DNA of 64,000 bases from an uncultured Bacteroidales bacterium (GTDB lineage: Bacteria > Bacteroidota > Bacteroidia > Bacteroidales > UBA932). Position numbers and translations under genes: made by a program. Positions 1 through 9,414 of the stretch are shown here, one piece after another. The first letter of the stretch is position 1. Each line of letters starts with the position of its first letter. The notes under the pieces are model-generated. The model saw only the letters and a list, made by a program, of their open reading frames with translations, did not search any database and was not told the origin of the DNA. The stretch lies in the NCBI GenBank assembly GCA_949286415.1, contig CASEBV010000026.1:1-64000 (forward strand). Direction: 5' to 3'.

Positions 1-845
1 ACCCTGAATACCGGCATCCTCCTGTCTTCGGGCTGGACAGCTGCACTGCTTTTTCCCAGCATACCGGACGAGGCAGCATCAGCCAGCATTTCCGCCGCCT
101 GGTTACGCTTTCCGGGAGAATACAGCAGGATATATCTTTTCTTTTCAGGCAGACTTCCGTCTGTATTTTTGAGACTGACTGCATTGCTGTCTGACGGAGA
201 TTTCAGAGCCCCCCGCATCACGGACCTGTAGAAATCCGCATCATGAAGCAGCACGGGATCCGGAAGGACGGGGACATCCCCGAGAGAAAGGAAATCAGCC
301 GTGGCCTTCTCCCTGACAGAAATGGCCTCATAGCAGGACAAAAGAGTCGGAATCCCGGACATGGAGCCGGAGACATGCGGATGCGGGCCGGCGGACGGGG
401 CATAGGCCACTTTTCTCACCCTGTCTGTAAAATTCAGAAAATATGCCTCAGAAAAGTCTATTGCGGAAGGGTTCCATATCTGGTCGCTGCCGGATACAAT
501 CATATCAAAACAGGTCCAGTCGTATGACTTGAGTGCGGATTCAGTCCTGAAACACTTGTCCGTCAGCGTCAGATGACAGGAAGCAAAGGCACGGAAAGCC
601 GCCTGCTTCCGGGCCATGAACCGGACTTCCTTCCAGTCATAAAGAAGGCGGCGGACTGTCCGCTTGGCATTGTAAAGGCTGTCGAAAGATATCGGTCCTG
701 GATACAGCCTCCGTTGGGAGGTACTGCGGAAGTCTATTATGCTGACATCATTTCCGCGGCTGCGGAGATATTCCTGCAGGGCGAATGCCTGCAGGACAGA
801 GCCATAATTCATGGCCGCATGGAATGTAATAATGCCTATCTTCAT
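1..845 (-). CDS. Polysaccharide pyruvyl transferase family protein (partial, C-terminus outside window)
   Basis: Reading the minus strand from the ATG at 845 gives an uninterrupted frame to the window edge, so the C-terminus is missing. The protein begins MKIGIITFHAAMNYGSVLQA and continues ALQEYLRSRGNDVSIIDFR. This is the characteristic opening of the polysaccharide pyruvyl transferase family (CsaB/WcaK-like), which adds ketal pyruvate or related groups to surface polysaccharides in the cytoplasm. A later stretch, SGSDQIWNPSAIDF, also fits the family. It lies 55 bases downstream of an FrhB-like iron-sulfur protein and a flippase on the same strand, a combination common in Bacteroidales exopolysaccharide loci. 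The sugar and acceptor cannot be deduced. Confidence 0.85.
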   Translation of the reverse strand, partial: MKIGIITFHAAMNYGSVLQAFALQEYLRSRGNDVSIIDFRSTSQRRLYPGPISFDSLYNAKRTVRRLLYDWKEVRFMARKQAAFRAFASCHLTLTDKCFRTESALKSYDWTCFDMIVSGSDQIWNPSAIDFSEAYFLNFTDRVRKVAYAPSAGPHPHVSGSMSGIPTLLSCYEAISVREKATADFLSLGDVPVLPDPVLLHDADFYRSVMRGALKSPSDSNAVSLKNTDGSLPEKKRYILLYSPGKRNQAAEMLADAASSGMLGKSSAAVQPEDRRMPVFR

Positions 846-900
846 TGCTGCCTGCTGATTTTCATTGTTGGATGTTGATTTTCATCGCACCCTTTGTCTT

Positions 901-2103
901 TTACTGATGGCCTTCCTTGTGTCCTCCCTTGTTATGCTTCAGGCGCCGGCGCAGCATCAGGTCAAAGACCAGGGCATAATATACCGACGGGCCGAATATC
1001 TTCTCCAGCCTGCGGAACAGCCTTATCCTTATGCTCCTGTGCCTCGGGGACCGCAGCTGGTCATTGCCGGCCTCCGCTTCACGGGCAGGCCTTGGGACAA
1101 GGGTCATCATGCAGGCCAGTCTTCCGGCCATCCTCTTTCCTTTGTCAGTCACCGGGAGAATCAGGGAAACACCATGGCCGGGCGCCGGCACACTCTTGTC
1201 CAGCCCCCAGAAATCCCCTATGGTCATGTCAGACACCCTTCTCATCCCGGCATATGGACATCTGTAGCACGAGTCCCGGTAAGTGAAGCCGTCCATGAAA
1301 AGATTGTAATACAGGTCTTCCGTCCTGAGTCCGGACAAAGGTCTGTGGGAATATAAGACCCTGCCGTCTTCTCCCTTTACGGTCATCCGGAATTCATCCC
1401 CGTCACGGAATGTCACCGACGATACTGAAGACAGGCCGATTTTCAAATTCTTCCGGAGATATTCAAGAAAAAACGACTCTGACGGAACCCCATGGCACAC
1501 AAGATCCACAATCAGAAGATTTTCCGGCTCATCCGGAAACATCCTGCGTACGGCGGCAGCCTGACAAGGCAGGCCTGTGAAAAGCACCGGCCTGCCGCCC
1601 CGGACATCATCCCTGAGCTGAGGCAGAATCTCCGCAATGCTGCTGTGGACATACTTGGAGCCCTTCAGCTGCCACAGGTCGTCCTCCCCGTCCACTCTGA
1701 TATGGCGGATGCCGAAACTGTCGGCTCCGTCAGGTCCGGCAGTACTGCCGTAGACAACGCCTCCGTCAGAGAGGACAAGCCGCGAAAGCACGGCAGCCGC
1801 ACCTCCGGATGCACTCGAGAGATATTCCGCATCGTCATTGGCCCATGCTGCGAAAGCGGTCTCCGGGACAGCCGACGGGACTCCCGGGAAAGGCGCAACA
1901 GAGCCAGCAGACGCTGCGGGAGCAACAGAGGCAGCAGACGGGCAGGCACGGACGCAGGCCCCGCAGTCAATGCATCCGGAAGCATCTATATGCGGATACA
2001 GATGCCCAAGGGGGCCGGGCAGCATTGTTATGCAGGCCTTCGGGCATACGAAAGCACAGAGGGCACAGCCGGTACAGTCATTATGTGGACAGATATTCTT
2101 CAT
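901..2103 (-). CDS. Coenzyme F420 hydrogenase/dehydrogenase beta-subunit (FrhB)-like iron-sulfur protein
   Basis: The 400-residue protein opens with two [4Fe-4S] ferredoxin motifs (CPHNDCTGCALCAFVCP and CIDCGACVRACP, residues about 5-55). FrhB/FdhB N- and C-terminal type regions follow, including GLPCQAAAVRRMFP, LVCHGVPS and CYRCPYAGMRRVSDMTIGDFWG. In Bacteroidota such proteins usually sit in polysaccharide clusters beside pyruvyl transferases and are thought to act as redox enzymes on sugar or polymer precursors rather than on F420 in a methanogenic sense. Its start abuts the stop of the upstream flippase gene with no gap, so the two are probably translationally coupled. The exact reaction is unknown. 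Confidence 0.85.
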   Translation of the reverse strand: MKNICPHNDCTGCALCAFVCPKACITMLPGPLGHLYPHIDASGCIDCGACVRACPSAASVAPAASAGSVAPFPGVPSAVPETAFAAWANDDAEYLSSASGGAAAVLSRLVLSDGGVVYGSTAGPDGADSFGIRHIRVDGEDDLWQLKGSKYVHSSIAEILPQLRDDVRGGRPVLFTGLPCQAAAVRRMFPDEPENLLIVDLVCHGVPSESFFLEYLRKNLKIGLSSVSSVTFRDGDEFRMTVKGEDGRVLYSHRPLSGLRTEDLYYNLFMDGFTYRDSCYRCPYAGMRRVSDMTIGDFWGLDKSVPAPGHGVSLILPVTDKGKRMAGRLACMMTLVPRPAREAEAGNDQLRSPRHRSIRIRLFRRLEKIFGPSVYYALVFDLMLRRRLKHNKGGHKEGHQ

Positions 2104-3648
2104 CTACCTGATCTTTCGCAGCCAGTCGGCAATCATTTTCCCTGTCGAGTCCCGCTCGGACCTGTCAAGGCCTGCAAACCACGCAGAGGCAGCCACGCAG
2201 ATGACAGACGCGGCGCACAAGGCAAGGAAAGTCCATACATTGTCCTCATGGAACACCATCAGTCTCAGCACGAGAGGCACAGGCAGGGAGAGCACGAGAA
2301 CGGCAGCCGTCCTCAGGAGCACCTCCCGGACATAATTCCGCAGGGAAAAGCCTATCTGATGCCTTGCGAACAGGAAGCGGGCTGCACCCGACAGGGCAGA
2401 GAAACAGATCATCACCCAGTACACCGTCTCAGGAGCCATTCCGGAGCGGAACAGAAAATATGAGACCGGGAGAGTCATCATGACGAGAAGACTCACAGCC
2501 ACCTGATAATTCCGTATTCTGCCGGTAGCGGCAAGAGATGTCATCAGAGGACTCCCTGAAAGGCTGCAGACAAGGGCATCACACATTATCAGGATGATGA
2601 ATATGTCCGCATACTCCGGCACTTCCTTAAGCCAGACATCAAGTATAAACCCCACATTCAGCAGAAGCGGCAGGGCAAGAAAATACAGCAGCAGAAAAGA
2701 AAACTTGAGCCCGCGCAGGGCAAGCCGCTCCATCTCCTTCACTTCCCCGGCAGCATAGTTCTTGGTAATCTGCGGGTTGAACGCCACCTGAAAATTGTTC
2801 ACGAAACTGTTCACCGAATAGGACACCTGGGCGGCAATGCCCCTTGCAGCATTGACCGCAGTGCCGAAAAAGAGATTGAGAAGAATATTGACACCCTGGT
2901 CCTTCATTATCCAGGCCAGGCTGCCGAGTACATTCCATCCCGCAAAAGAAGACATCTCCCTGTACAGGGCACGGTCATGCACGGGCACGGACCGGCATTC
3001 GGCATAACGGCTCCTGCACCACAGCTGATAAAATACCCTCACCCCGACCTGCACAAGAAGCATGAGCAGAGCGTAGAGCACGAGCTTGTCATACGGGAGC
3101 ACCTTCAGAAGGTACACCAGAAGCAGTTTTGCCATCACTTCCGCAATGCTGACATAGGCATATATGCTCATTTTCTCATGCGCAATGATGGCGGCATTGT
3201 ACGGGACCTGGAGGACATTGACAAAAAATGTGATTACGGAAAAATGAAAGACCCACCTCGCCGCAGACATCCTTTCCGGGTCAATCACAAGCTTTTCATT
3301 CAGGAACCACAGTCCTATGGTCTCGGCCAGGACCACTATCACGGCACCGAGCACCAGATGTATCCTGAGGGCAGCGGAAAAGACAGTCCTCAACCTTGCG
3401 GCATCTCCCCGCCCCAGTTCATAAGTAAGATAGCGCTGTGTCGCCGAAGCCATGCTGTTGCTCAGGAAGGCGAACATCGCCACCACTCCCCCGACGACAT
3501 TGTAGATACCGTAGTCATTGACGCCGAGCACATCAAGAACAATCCTGGAGGTGTACAGCGTCACCCCCAGGATGAGAATCATTCTTACATACAGAAAGAC
3601 TGTATTTCTCGCAACTCTCCTGTTGTCTGTAATCTTTGTCTCCGGCAT
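2104..3648 (-). CDS. Oligosaccharide flippase (Wzx-like, MOP superfamily)
   Basis: This 514-residue polytopic inner-membrane protein has about 12-14 hydrophobic helices. Its N-terminal pattern (NTVFLYVRMILILGVTLYTSRIVLDVLG, followed by GIYNVVGGVVAMFAFLSNSMASATQRYL, both quoted in part) is typical of polysaccharide biosynthesis flippases in Bacteroides. It should move an undecaprenyl-linked repeat unit across the inner membrane. It is followed without a gap by the FrhB-like gene and then the pyruvyl transferase, all on the minus strand. Upstream, its ATG lies only six bases after the stop of the membrane GTPase gene at 3655, so it may be co-transcribed with the 3655-18257 gene set. Confidence 0.85.
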   Translation of the reverse strand: MPETKITDNRRVARNTVFLYVRMILILGVTLYTSRIVLDVLGVNDYGIYNVVGGVVAMFAFLSNSMASATQRYLTYELGRGDAARLRTVFSAALRIHLVLGAVIVVLAETIGLWFLNEKLVIDPERMSAARWVFHFSVITFFVNVLQVPYNAAIIAHEKMSIYAYVSIAEVMAKLLLVYLLKVLPYDKLVLYALLMLLVQVGVRVFYQLWCRSRYAECRSVPVHDRALYREMSSFAGWNVLGSLAWIMKDQGVNILLNLFFGTAVNAARGIAAQVSYSVNSFVNNFQVAFNPQITKNYAAGEVKEMERLALRGLKFSFLLLYFLALPLLLNVGFILDVWLKEVPEYADIFIILIMCDALVCSLSGSPLMTSLAATGRIRNYQVAVSLLVMMTLPVSYFLFRSGMAPETVYWVMICFSALSGAARFLFARHQIGFSLRNYVREVLLRTAAVLVLSLPVPLVLRLMVFHEDNVWTFLALCAASVICVAASAWFAGLDRSERDSTGKMIADWLRKIR

Positions 3649-3654
3649 CAGCTG

Positions 3655-5700
3655 TTATTGTCCGCTCTCTATATCAAGCTTTTCAATAATTGCATTGATA
3701 AGCGCATTGACACCTGATATTTCCGTATCAGCACCTGATTTCGCGCTGACAGCCCAGTATGTCACATCCGTGAAGCTGGTAACTGCGGTATACAGGAATT
3801 TGCCGAGCCCCATCTCATTCTCAATAAAGTTCTTGAGAGCTTCCGGACTTGAAGAATCCGTATCCTTCAGATAACCGGTATCCGCCTTTGTCAGCACGAG
3901 GAGCAACGGAATATTCTTGATGTCAGACTTGCGTTTCCTATGCTTTTCTATTGTATTTTTCAGAATATCAAGGGCGAGTTCAAGGTCTATTTTCCCTGAC
4001 ACGTCAGACTGCTTCCCCACATTCTTTGAATACCATTCCTCAAATTCAGCTCCGAATGTCAAGTCGGACGCCCGCATTGTCTCAGGATCAATGATAAAGA
4101 GAATGAGATCGGTATTTCTGAAGAACGGGGCATCATCAGAGCGATTGCTCTCTGCCGTAAACATTTCTCCGGCAAGGTCATTCAGATAAACTTTATATGG
4201 GACTGACGCACCCTTGTGGGAGAGCATCAGCTGAATGGACCTGTGCCTCATTTCAGTGGTTTTCTGAGGATATTCCGTCATCTCGTTTCCGGACTTTATG
4301 CCATCCACAAATTTGGATATCACAGTGTGGTTCACTCCCATATTGTCAGTAATCTGAGCCGAATATTTTCGCTGGAGTTCCGCTATAATCCTGTAGAGCA
4401 ATGTCGTCTTTCCAGACTGCGCCACTCCTGCCACTGCAATATGCTTCTCCTGCCCCATATCTGCATGAATGACGGTATTGCAGTGCGGACAGATTCTTTC
4501 CAGCTTGTCTTTCCCGTTGAGGAAAAGTGTCGGCAACTTGACATATTTTCCTTGTCCCAGCGGAGCAACAATTGAAAATATACCGTACATTCCCGGCTGA
4601 AGATGGACAGGAAGCGTAATCGGAGTCCCGTCTTCCGTCCTTCCGGCAATATATTTCGCCGGCTCGGAAGGGTAGCCGCAGTTCGGGCACGGATGTTTCA
4701 CATTGTACCTGCGCATGACAATCTTCTCATAAAGGGAAACAACTCCCGCCACCAGAAGCCACAGAAGCGCGACTGCAAGGAACAGAGCCAGCGGAGCCGC
4801 CGCCGCAATCAGGACCACTTTCCAGTATGTAATCACGATGTCAACACACAAATCCCATGGATTGAGAGCGGAGAACATTGCCACCCCGGCATCGAACAGA
4901 TATGCGGCAGTGTCCTTGAACCAGTCGCCGTTGACAACAACCGGAAGGCCGATAAGTCCCACAAGAATGCCCCAGAACTGGCCGCAGACGACCATAAGGA
5001 TTCCGCCGACAAGCAGAATCCAGCCGATAATAAGCACTATCCACAGCAGGATTCCGCCAATATAGGACAGGCACAGCATTATGAAGGCAATCATCAGGAT
5101 AATGAAGAATGTCGTGATGAAGCTTCCCAAGACTGTCCCCGTGATGCCCAAGAATGTCATATAGGCATTCGGATTGAACACCATCATTTTCCTGAGCCCG
5201 GTCTTGTCCGACCAGCCGAGCAGGAAATATTTCATATAGCCGCCATACGGGCACAAGGACCTTGCAATGATGATCAAAGCGACTATTGTAATTGCCGCGA
5301 ACAGGGACAGAAAGACAATATACAGCCAGCCGTAACTCCTCTGCTGAGGCTGCACGCCCTGCGCAGACCCGGAATCGTCAGTATTGGTATTCGGATTGCT
5401 TTCCTTTGTCAGATAAGAATATGCTATATATCTGTATCCTTCACCGTCCTGATAGAATTTAAGCCATTCAATGCCGCTCCCGGTCACGACTTCGGGGTAA
5501 CTGCAATAGATATAGTCTCCGTCGTAGGCTATGCCGGCCTTGGTCCCGTATTTTGACGGGGATTCCCGCATGAATACCGAACTTGAGGTATTTACTCTGA
5601 ATCTGTACAGAGACTTGTCAACCGAGCCTCCGTACGAGGCGCCTGCCAATGGCAGCAGGCAGAAAAACAATGCGCTGAAAAATAAAATGAGTTTCTTCAC
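3655..5700 (-). CDS. Membrane-anchored zinc-ribbon GTPase with periplasmic SH3-like domain
   Basis: The protein has 681 residues. A signal peptide (about 1-22) precedes a bacterial SH3-like region (about 32-100, with VFMRESPS and a later WLKFYQDGEGYRYIA). Several transmembrane helices lie between about 127 and 330. The cytoplasmic part then begins with a zinc ribbon (CPNC near 334, CPHC near 401) and a GTPase-type P-loop domain: G1 GVAQSGKTT near 423, G3-like DLAGE near 505, G4-like TKAD near 602. The start is GTG and overlaps the TGA of the preceding gene (GTGA), so translation is probably coupled. It resembles the double-GTPase (DO-GTPase) families predicted computationally in GTPase-associated conflict systems; the family name is recalled, not searched. 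An envelope-sensing GTPase is an inference. Confidence 0.7.
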   Translation of the reverse strand: MKKLILFFSALFFCLLPLAGASYGGSVDKSLYRFRVNTSSSVFMRESPSKYGTKAGIAYDGDYIYCSYPEVVTGSGIEWLKFYQDGEGYRYIAYSYLTKESNPNTNTDDSGSAQGVQPQQRSYGWLYIVFLSLFAAITIVALIIIARSLCPYGGYMKYFLLGWSDKTGLRKMMVFNPNAYMTFLGITGTVLGSFITTFFIILMIAFIMLCLSYIGGILLWIVLIIGWILLVGGILMVVCGQFWGILVGLIGLPVVVNGDWFKDTAAYLFDAGVAMFSALNPWDLCVDIVITYWKVVLIAAAAPLALFLAVALLWLLVAGVVSLYEKIVMRRYNVKHPCPNCGYPSEPAKYIAGRTEDGTPITLPVHLQPGMYGIFSIVAPLGQGKYVKLPTLFLNGKDKLERICPHCNTVIHADMGQEKHIAVAGVAQSGKTTLLYRIIAELQRKYSAQITDNMGVNHTVISKFVDGIKSGNEMTEYPQKTTEMRHRSIQLMLSHKGASVPYKVYLNDLAGEMFTAESNRSDDAPFFRNTDLILFIIDPETMRASDLTFGAEFEEWYSKNVGKQSDVSGKIDLELALDILKNTIEKHRKRKSDIKNIPLLLVLTKADTGYLKDTDSSSPEALKNFIENEMGLGKFLYTAVTSFTDVTYWAVSAKSGADTEISGVNALINAIIEKLDIESGQ

Positions 5701-8051
5701 TGTTCGTCTCCTTCTTTATTTCCCTTCCGGGAAAAAACATTTGTAATCTTCTGGAAAAAAGCCTTGGTCTTCATGGCCCTGTACTCTTTCTTGAAATATG
5801 TCTCATAAAAAGATGTCTTCTCGTCAAGGCGCAGTTTCTCGGCCAGATCCATCACTTTGGCAAACTCCAGCCCCTCATTTCTGGCGACTGCGGCAAGATA
5901 ATATCCCCTCTGATGGGAAGACTTCAGCTTTGAGGCCGCCTCAAGAACAGTCCTTGCCTTGCATATTTCCAAATCCTTCATCAGACGGACAAAGGCAAAG
6001 ACATCCTCTTCGGACTTGAAATTCTCATAGCATTTGTCAAGAGTAGCCCCGATATAGGCAGCATTGCCGACTGAGGCAGCAAGGGAATAATGCTCTCTGC
6101 TCCATGTCTCCGGAGGGACGGGCGCAAATATATCCTTCAGCAGCTTCCACTTGCGCTGTGCAGTGCTGCCGGCCTGCACATAAGGCAGGACGGTCTCTCC
6201 GATGAAAGAGTCCAGTTCCTTCGGAGTATTGCCCTTGAGCTTTTCCACAAGGTTACCGAAGAGAGTCTCATACAGGGACTTGTCATTCTTCAGCAGAGTC
6301 ATGAATGCCGGGTTGACAGAAGCAATGTCTTTACAAAGGATCAATGTCTTTTTTATTTCCGGGGTATTTTTTCTTCTGACGATGCTTGCATAGAACAGAT
6401 CCGCATACGCTTCATCAGAATACCTGTCACTGAATTCCTGTGTATAATCGACTTTGTCCGACTCGTTCTTGTCCCATTTCAGCAAAGGCTTGAGCATTCC
6501 GATTTCGTCCGGATGACTTTTCAGCCGCTTCATATACAGGCCGACACGCTCTGCAGAAGACGGGCATATCTCTGAAAGCGCGGCCTTCATCTGGACTTCA
6601 GGGAGATTCTTTTCTACCATTATATCAAGCATTTCCCCTCCCGGATACGGCGTCCTGTAGAATATCGGATAGACTTTTTCCCATACCGGAGCGACAAGAC
6701 TGTCTGACAGGAAATCCTTGTGACGCGAAGTTTCATTCAGGTCCAGATACTTTTTCAGCAGACTGACAGGATACTTCGCCAAGACGGCCATCAGATTTGC
6801 CGGAGACCCCATGACAAAACCTGTCACCTTCGGCTTGGCCCGCTCATAGACGCCGGGGAGAGCGATTCCTGCCCCCGCTACATCCTCTGAAATCTTGATC
6901 AGCCTGATATAATCGGCCGCTTCCGAGGCATCCTGGAACTCACGGTCAAGCAGAGACTCAAGCAATGAAGCCTTCGATGCATCCGCATTAATCATCTTGG
7001 AAAGCACGGGAAGAAGCCCTTCGGCATCCGCCACATCTCCCAAAGTAAATTCATCCGGGATATAGAGATACCTGAGCAGAGCCATATTGAGGTCTTCCGG
7101 TTTATCGGCAAATCTTGATGACAGCTTGTTGAACAGCCACAGTCCGACAGTCCCGAGCCTTTCAGTATCGTGCCGGGCCACACAATCTTCAAGATTCTTG
7201 CGCCACATCTTCTCAAGCGCAGACCGTGTATGCGAACCATTGATATAATCCACAATCTTCACCTGTCCGGCCGGTGTCTGATACTGGTAATATTCATTTA
7301 TGAAAGTTATCTTCGTATCGGCATTCAGGCCTTCTTCCTGATGATTTATAGAAAATGTCATCTCCTGGGAATACTTTGCAGGAAGAAGCCTCATAAGGCC
7401 TGCACACGCGGCCGGAGCATCCCCGGCACGCATTCTGACAACAAGCCTTTTCCCCTCTGTCAATGCGGAAATCAAGTCAAACAGCAAGTCAAACGACACG
7501 GGAGCAATGTTGTCCACCGAACTGCGGAATGATTTTTCTTCAGCCGGAAGCGGCACGGAAGGTCCGAGCATAAGTACCTTCATCTCCTGATTGTCGGAAG
7601 AAGGGGTATAATCCACCGGGCTGAAGACTGCGCTGCCGGAAGAAGGGCAGCCGTACAGAAGATCAAATATTTCCGGGTCAGGTGCAGAGTCGAACATGTA
7701 AACATGCGAGACATAGTTTCCTGTCCTCGTCGACGGATTGCTTGACTTGAAATACGGATAATCAAACCCGGTATAGACCACCCTTCCCAGAAGATACACT
7801 TTCTCTCCGGTCTCTTTCTTGGATTGCAGATAAAAATAAGTCTGCGGATATGTCCTGACAAGTTCCGGGTTTTCCGCAAGCTTGGCTCCGGACACCCCCG
7901 GGAATGACCCGCAGGCATAGGTCGTAGCCCTGTGGTCAAGCATGTTGAGCAATTTGTCAGGAATGCTTTCTGTCGCAGTTCGGATGCCGAAACCCGGCTG
8001 GCCGCTGCGCCCTGTCTCCGATGCAGTATAGATTATCTGATAATATTTCAT
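5697..8051 (-). CDS. GTPase-associated protein 1 (GAP1-N)-like protein
   Basis: The 784-residue protein has no signal peptide or membrane helix. It begins MKYYQIIYTASETGRSGQPG followed by FGIRTATESIPDKLLNML, which matches my recollection of the N-terminal domain of GTPase-associated protein 1 (GAP1-N2 type). That domain is found next to small double GTPases in predicted bacterial conflict systems. The rest, from about residue 200, is largely alpha-helical and repetitive, consistent with a scaffold. The gene lies between the two zinc-ribbon GTPase genes: 22 bases after the cytoplasmic GTPase and overlapping the membrane GTPase by four bases. A role as an adaptor or effector controlled by the GTPases is inferred from the family name and position only. 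Confidence 0.6.
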   Translation of the reverse strand: MKYYQIIYTASETGRSGQPGFGIRTATESIPDKLLNMLDHRATTYACGSFPGVSGAKLAENPELVRTYPQTYFYLQSKKETGEKVYLLGRVVYTGFDYPYFKSSNPSTRTGNYVSHVYMFDSAPDPEIFDLLYGCPSSGSAVFSPVDYTPSSDNQEMKVLMLGPSVPLPAEEKSFRSSVDNIAPVSFDLLFDLISALTEGKRLVVRMRAGDAPAACAGLMRLLPAKYSQEMTFSINHQEEGLNADTKITFINEYYQYQTPAGQVKIVDYINGSHTRSALEKMWRKNLEDCVARHDTERLGTVGLWLFNKLSSRFADKPEDLNMALLRYLYIPDEFTLGDVADAEGLLPVLSKMINADASKASLLESLLDREFQDASEAADYIRLIKISEDVAGAGIALPGVYERAKPKVTGFVMGSPANLMAVLAKYPVSLLKKYLDLNETSRHKDFLSDSLVAPVWEKVYPIFYRTPYPGGEMLDIMVEKNLPEVQMKAALSEICPSSAERVGLYMKRLKSHPDEIGMLKPLLKWDKNESDKVDYTQEFSDRYSDEAYADLFYASIVRRKNTPEIKKTLILCKDIASVNPAFMTLLKNDKSLYETLFGNLVEKLKGNTPKELDSFIGETVLPYVQAGSTAQRKWKLLKDIFAPVPPETWSREHYSLAASVGNAAYIGATLDKCYENFKSEEDVFAFVRLMKDLEICKARTVLEAASKLKSSHQRGYYLAAVARNEGLEFAKVMDLAEKLRLDEKTSFYETYFKKEYRAMKTKAFFQKITNVFSRKGNKEGDEQ

Positions 8052-8073
8052 GCCCGTTGTCTTTATTTGTCTG

Positions 8074-9411
8074 TTAAAGCGTCTCTATTTCAAAGCCGTC
8101 AAGCTGGCTGAGCAGCCAAATCAACGGATCCAGCACCCTGTATGGTCTGATTTTGTCTATCTTGCTGATATCTCCGCCAAGAGAGGACACCCCGAAGAAA
8201 TGGGCATTGTCAAATGTCATGTTGATGTCAGACACAAGGCCTGCGAGTTCCCATCTTTCCCTGCAGACATTCACGATTCCTTCACTTATCTGGTCTGTAA
8301 CATTCATGTCAAGGACACCTGTCTTCAGGAACGAACTGTTGGTCCTCAGGTCAATCCCCTGTATGCCATATTCACTGCCGGCCTCATCCAGTCCGTTGAC
8401 GACCGCATCAATCTTACTGAAAGTAACGGCTATCGGCTTTTTCTTAAGGCTGGCAAGCCTCTTCGGGTCACTCTTGGCATAGGCGAGGAGAGAAGAAACC
8501 ACCTGGGCCGGATTGCTCTTCATGTCATCTTCCGAATAGCCCGCGTCAATTATATCCTGCCTCAACGCTTTGACAGAGAACGGGTCAAGCAGCAGAATGA
8601 CAGCAGACGATTCCTGAAGATATGTTGCAGTGCGCAGGATTTCCTCCTGATTCTCAAAACTTTCACCGGCAGTATCATAGAACACGAGATAAATATGCTT
8701 GTCTCCCTTGCTCGGCTTGTTTATGTCCTTTGACTGCACAAGTTCAAAGATAAGCGGTATCGGCTTCTCCCCTACCGGAGTCTTTTCAACCTGCTCGTGT
8801 TCATCGAAAAGCCGCGTCTTCAGCTTCTGTATTTTGACCGTCGTCCTGTAGTCATCCCGCGGAGACTCGTCCTTGGGAGTGATATTCAGACGCATCTTGT
8901 ATCCGTACTTCCGCAGCTCGTCATACAGGGCGGTGATATATGTGGTTTTTCCGCTGCTCTGGGCCCCGATTACGGAAATTATCTGCGACCCGTTGGCTAT
9001 CATCTCCGTAGGAAGCCAGTTATGGCAATACGGGCAGACAAATCTTGTCGACGGCGTGCCGCACCTGTCACATTTGGCGCTGTTCGGAGGTCCTCCGAAG
9101 CCCATGAAGCCGGAATGAGAAAAGATATGGTTTATCTTTACGATTCCTGACTGCCAGTGATTGATGTATTTCGCATCCTCATCCTTGGAGCATACACGGA
9201 CCCACCCGCTTTCTTCTTCCTGACGTGCCTGCGAACCGGCATCAAGATCCGCCTCAAGGGAAGAGAAGTCAAGGTCATCGTCCGCAGGCTTAGGCTCAGA
9301 GGCCCGGGATGAATCAGGCTTCACATATTTTTTCTCCTCATTGATACATTGGTACTGTGCTTCTTTAGTGGAAAACTTATGAAAACAGTACGGGCACAAT
9401 ACATTTGCCAT
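8074..9411 (-). CDS. Cytoplasmic zinc-ribbon GTPase (double-GTPase-like)
   Basis: The 445-residue soluble protein opens with a CPYC motif at residues 6-9. A low-complexity linker and a second zinc ribbon follow (CDRCG near 112 with CPYCHNW about 12 residues later). A P-loop GTPase domain comes next: G1 GAQSSGKTTY near 148, G3 DTAGE near 244 and a G4-like SKID near 330. It ends with PYRVLDPLIWLLSQLDGFEI, a C-terminal pattern I associate with this GTPase group. It lies three bases after the coiled-coil gene and 22 bases before the GAP1-like gene, and shares the zinc ribbon plus GTPase plan with the membrane protein at 3655-5700. The two probably work as a pair. GTP specificity is inferred from the G4-like motif. 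Confidence 0.75.
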   Translation of the reverse strand: MANVLCPYCFHKFSTKEAQYQCINEEKKYVKPDSSRASEPKPADDDLDFSSLEADLDAGSQARQEEESGWVRVCSKDEDAKYINHWQSGIVKINHIFSHSGFMGFGGPPNSAKCDRCGTPSTRFVCPYCHNWLPTEMIANGSQIISVIGAQSSGKTTYITALYDELRKYGYKMRLNITPKDESPRDDYRTTVKIQKLKTRLFDEHEQVEKTPVGEKPIPLIFELVQSKDINKPSKGDKHIYLVFYDTAGESFENQEEILRTATYLQESSAVILLLDPFSVKALRQDIIDAGYSEDDMKSNPAQVVSSLLAYAKSDPKRLASLKKKPIAVTFSKIDAVVNGLDEAGSEYGIQGIDLRTNSSFLKTGVLDMNVTDQISEGIVNVCRERWELAGLVSDINMTFDNAHFFGVSSLGGDISKIDKIRPYRVLDPLIWLLSQLDGFEIETL

Positions 9412-9414
9412 AGA

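Noticed and set aside
1492..2463. 323-residue plus-strand open frame
   Set aside because: It lies antisense to the FrhB-like and flippase genes, has low-complexity Arg/Ser/Gly composition and no recognisable domain.
4603..5556. 317-residue plus-strand open frame
   Set aside because: It is antisense to the membrane GTPase gene, with no start context or family pattern.
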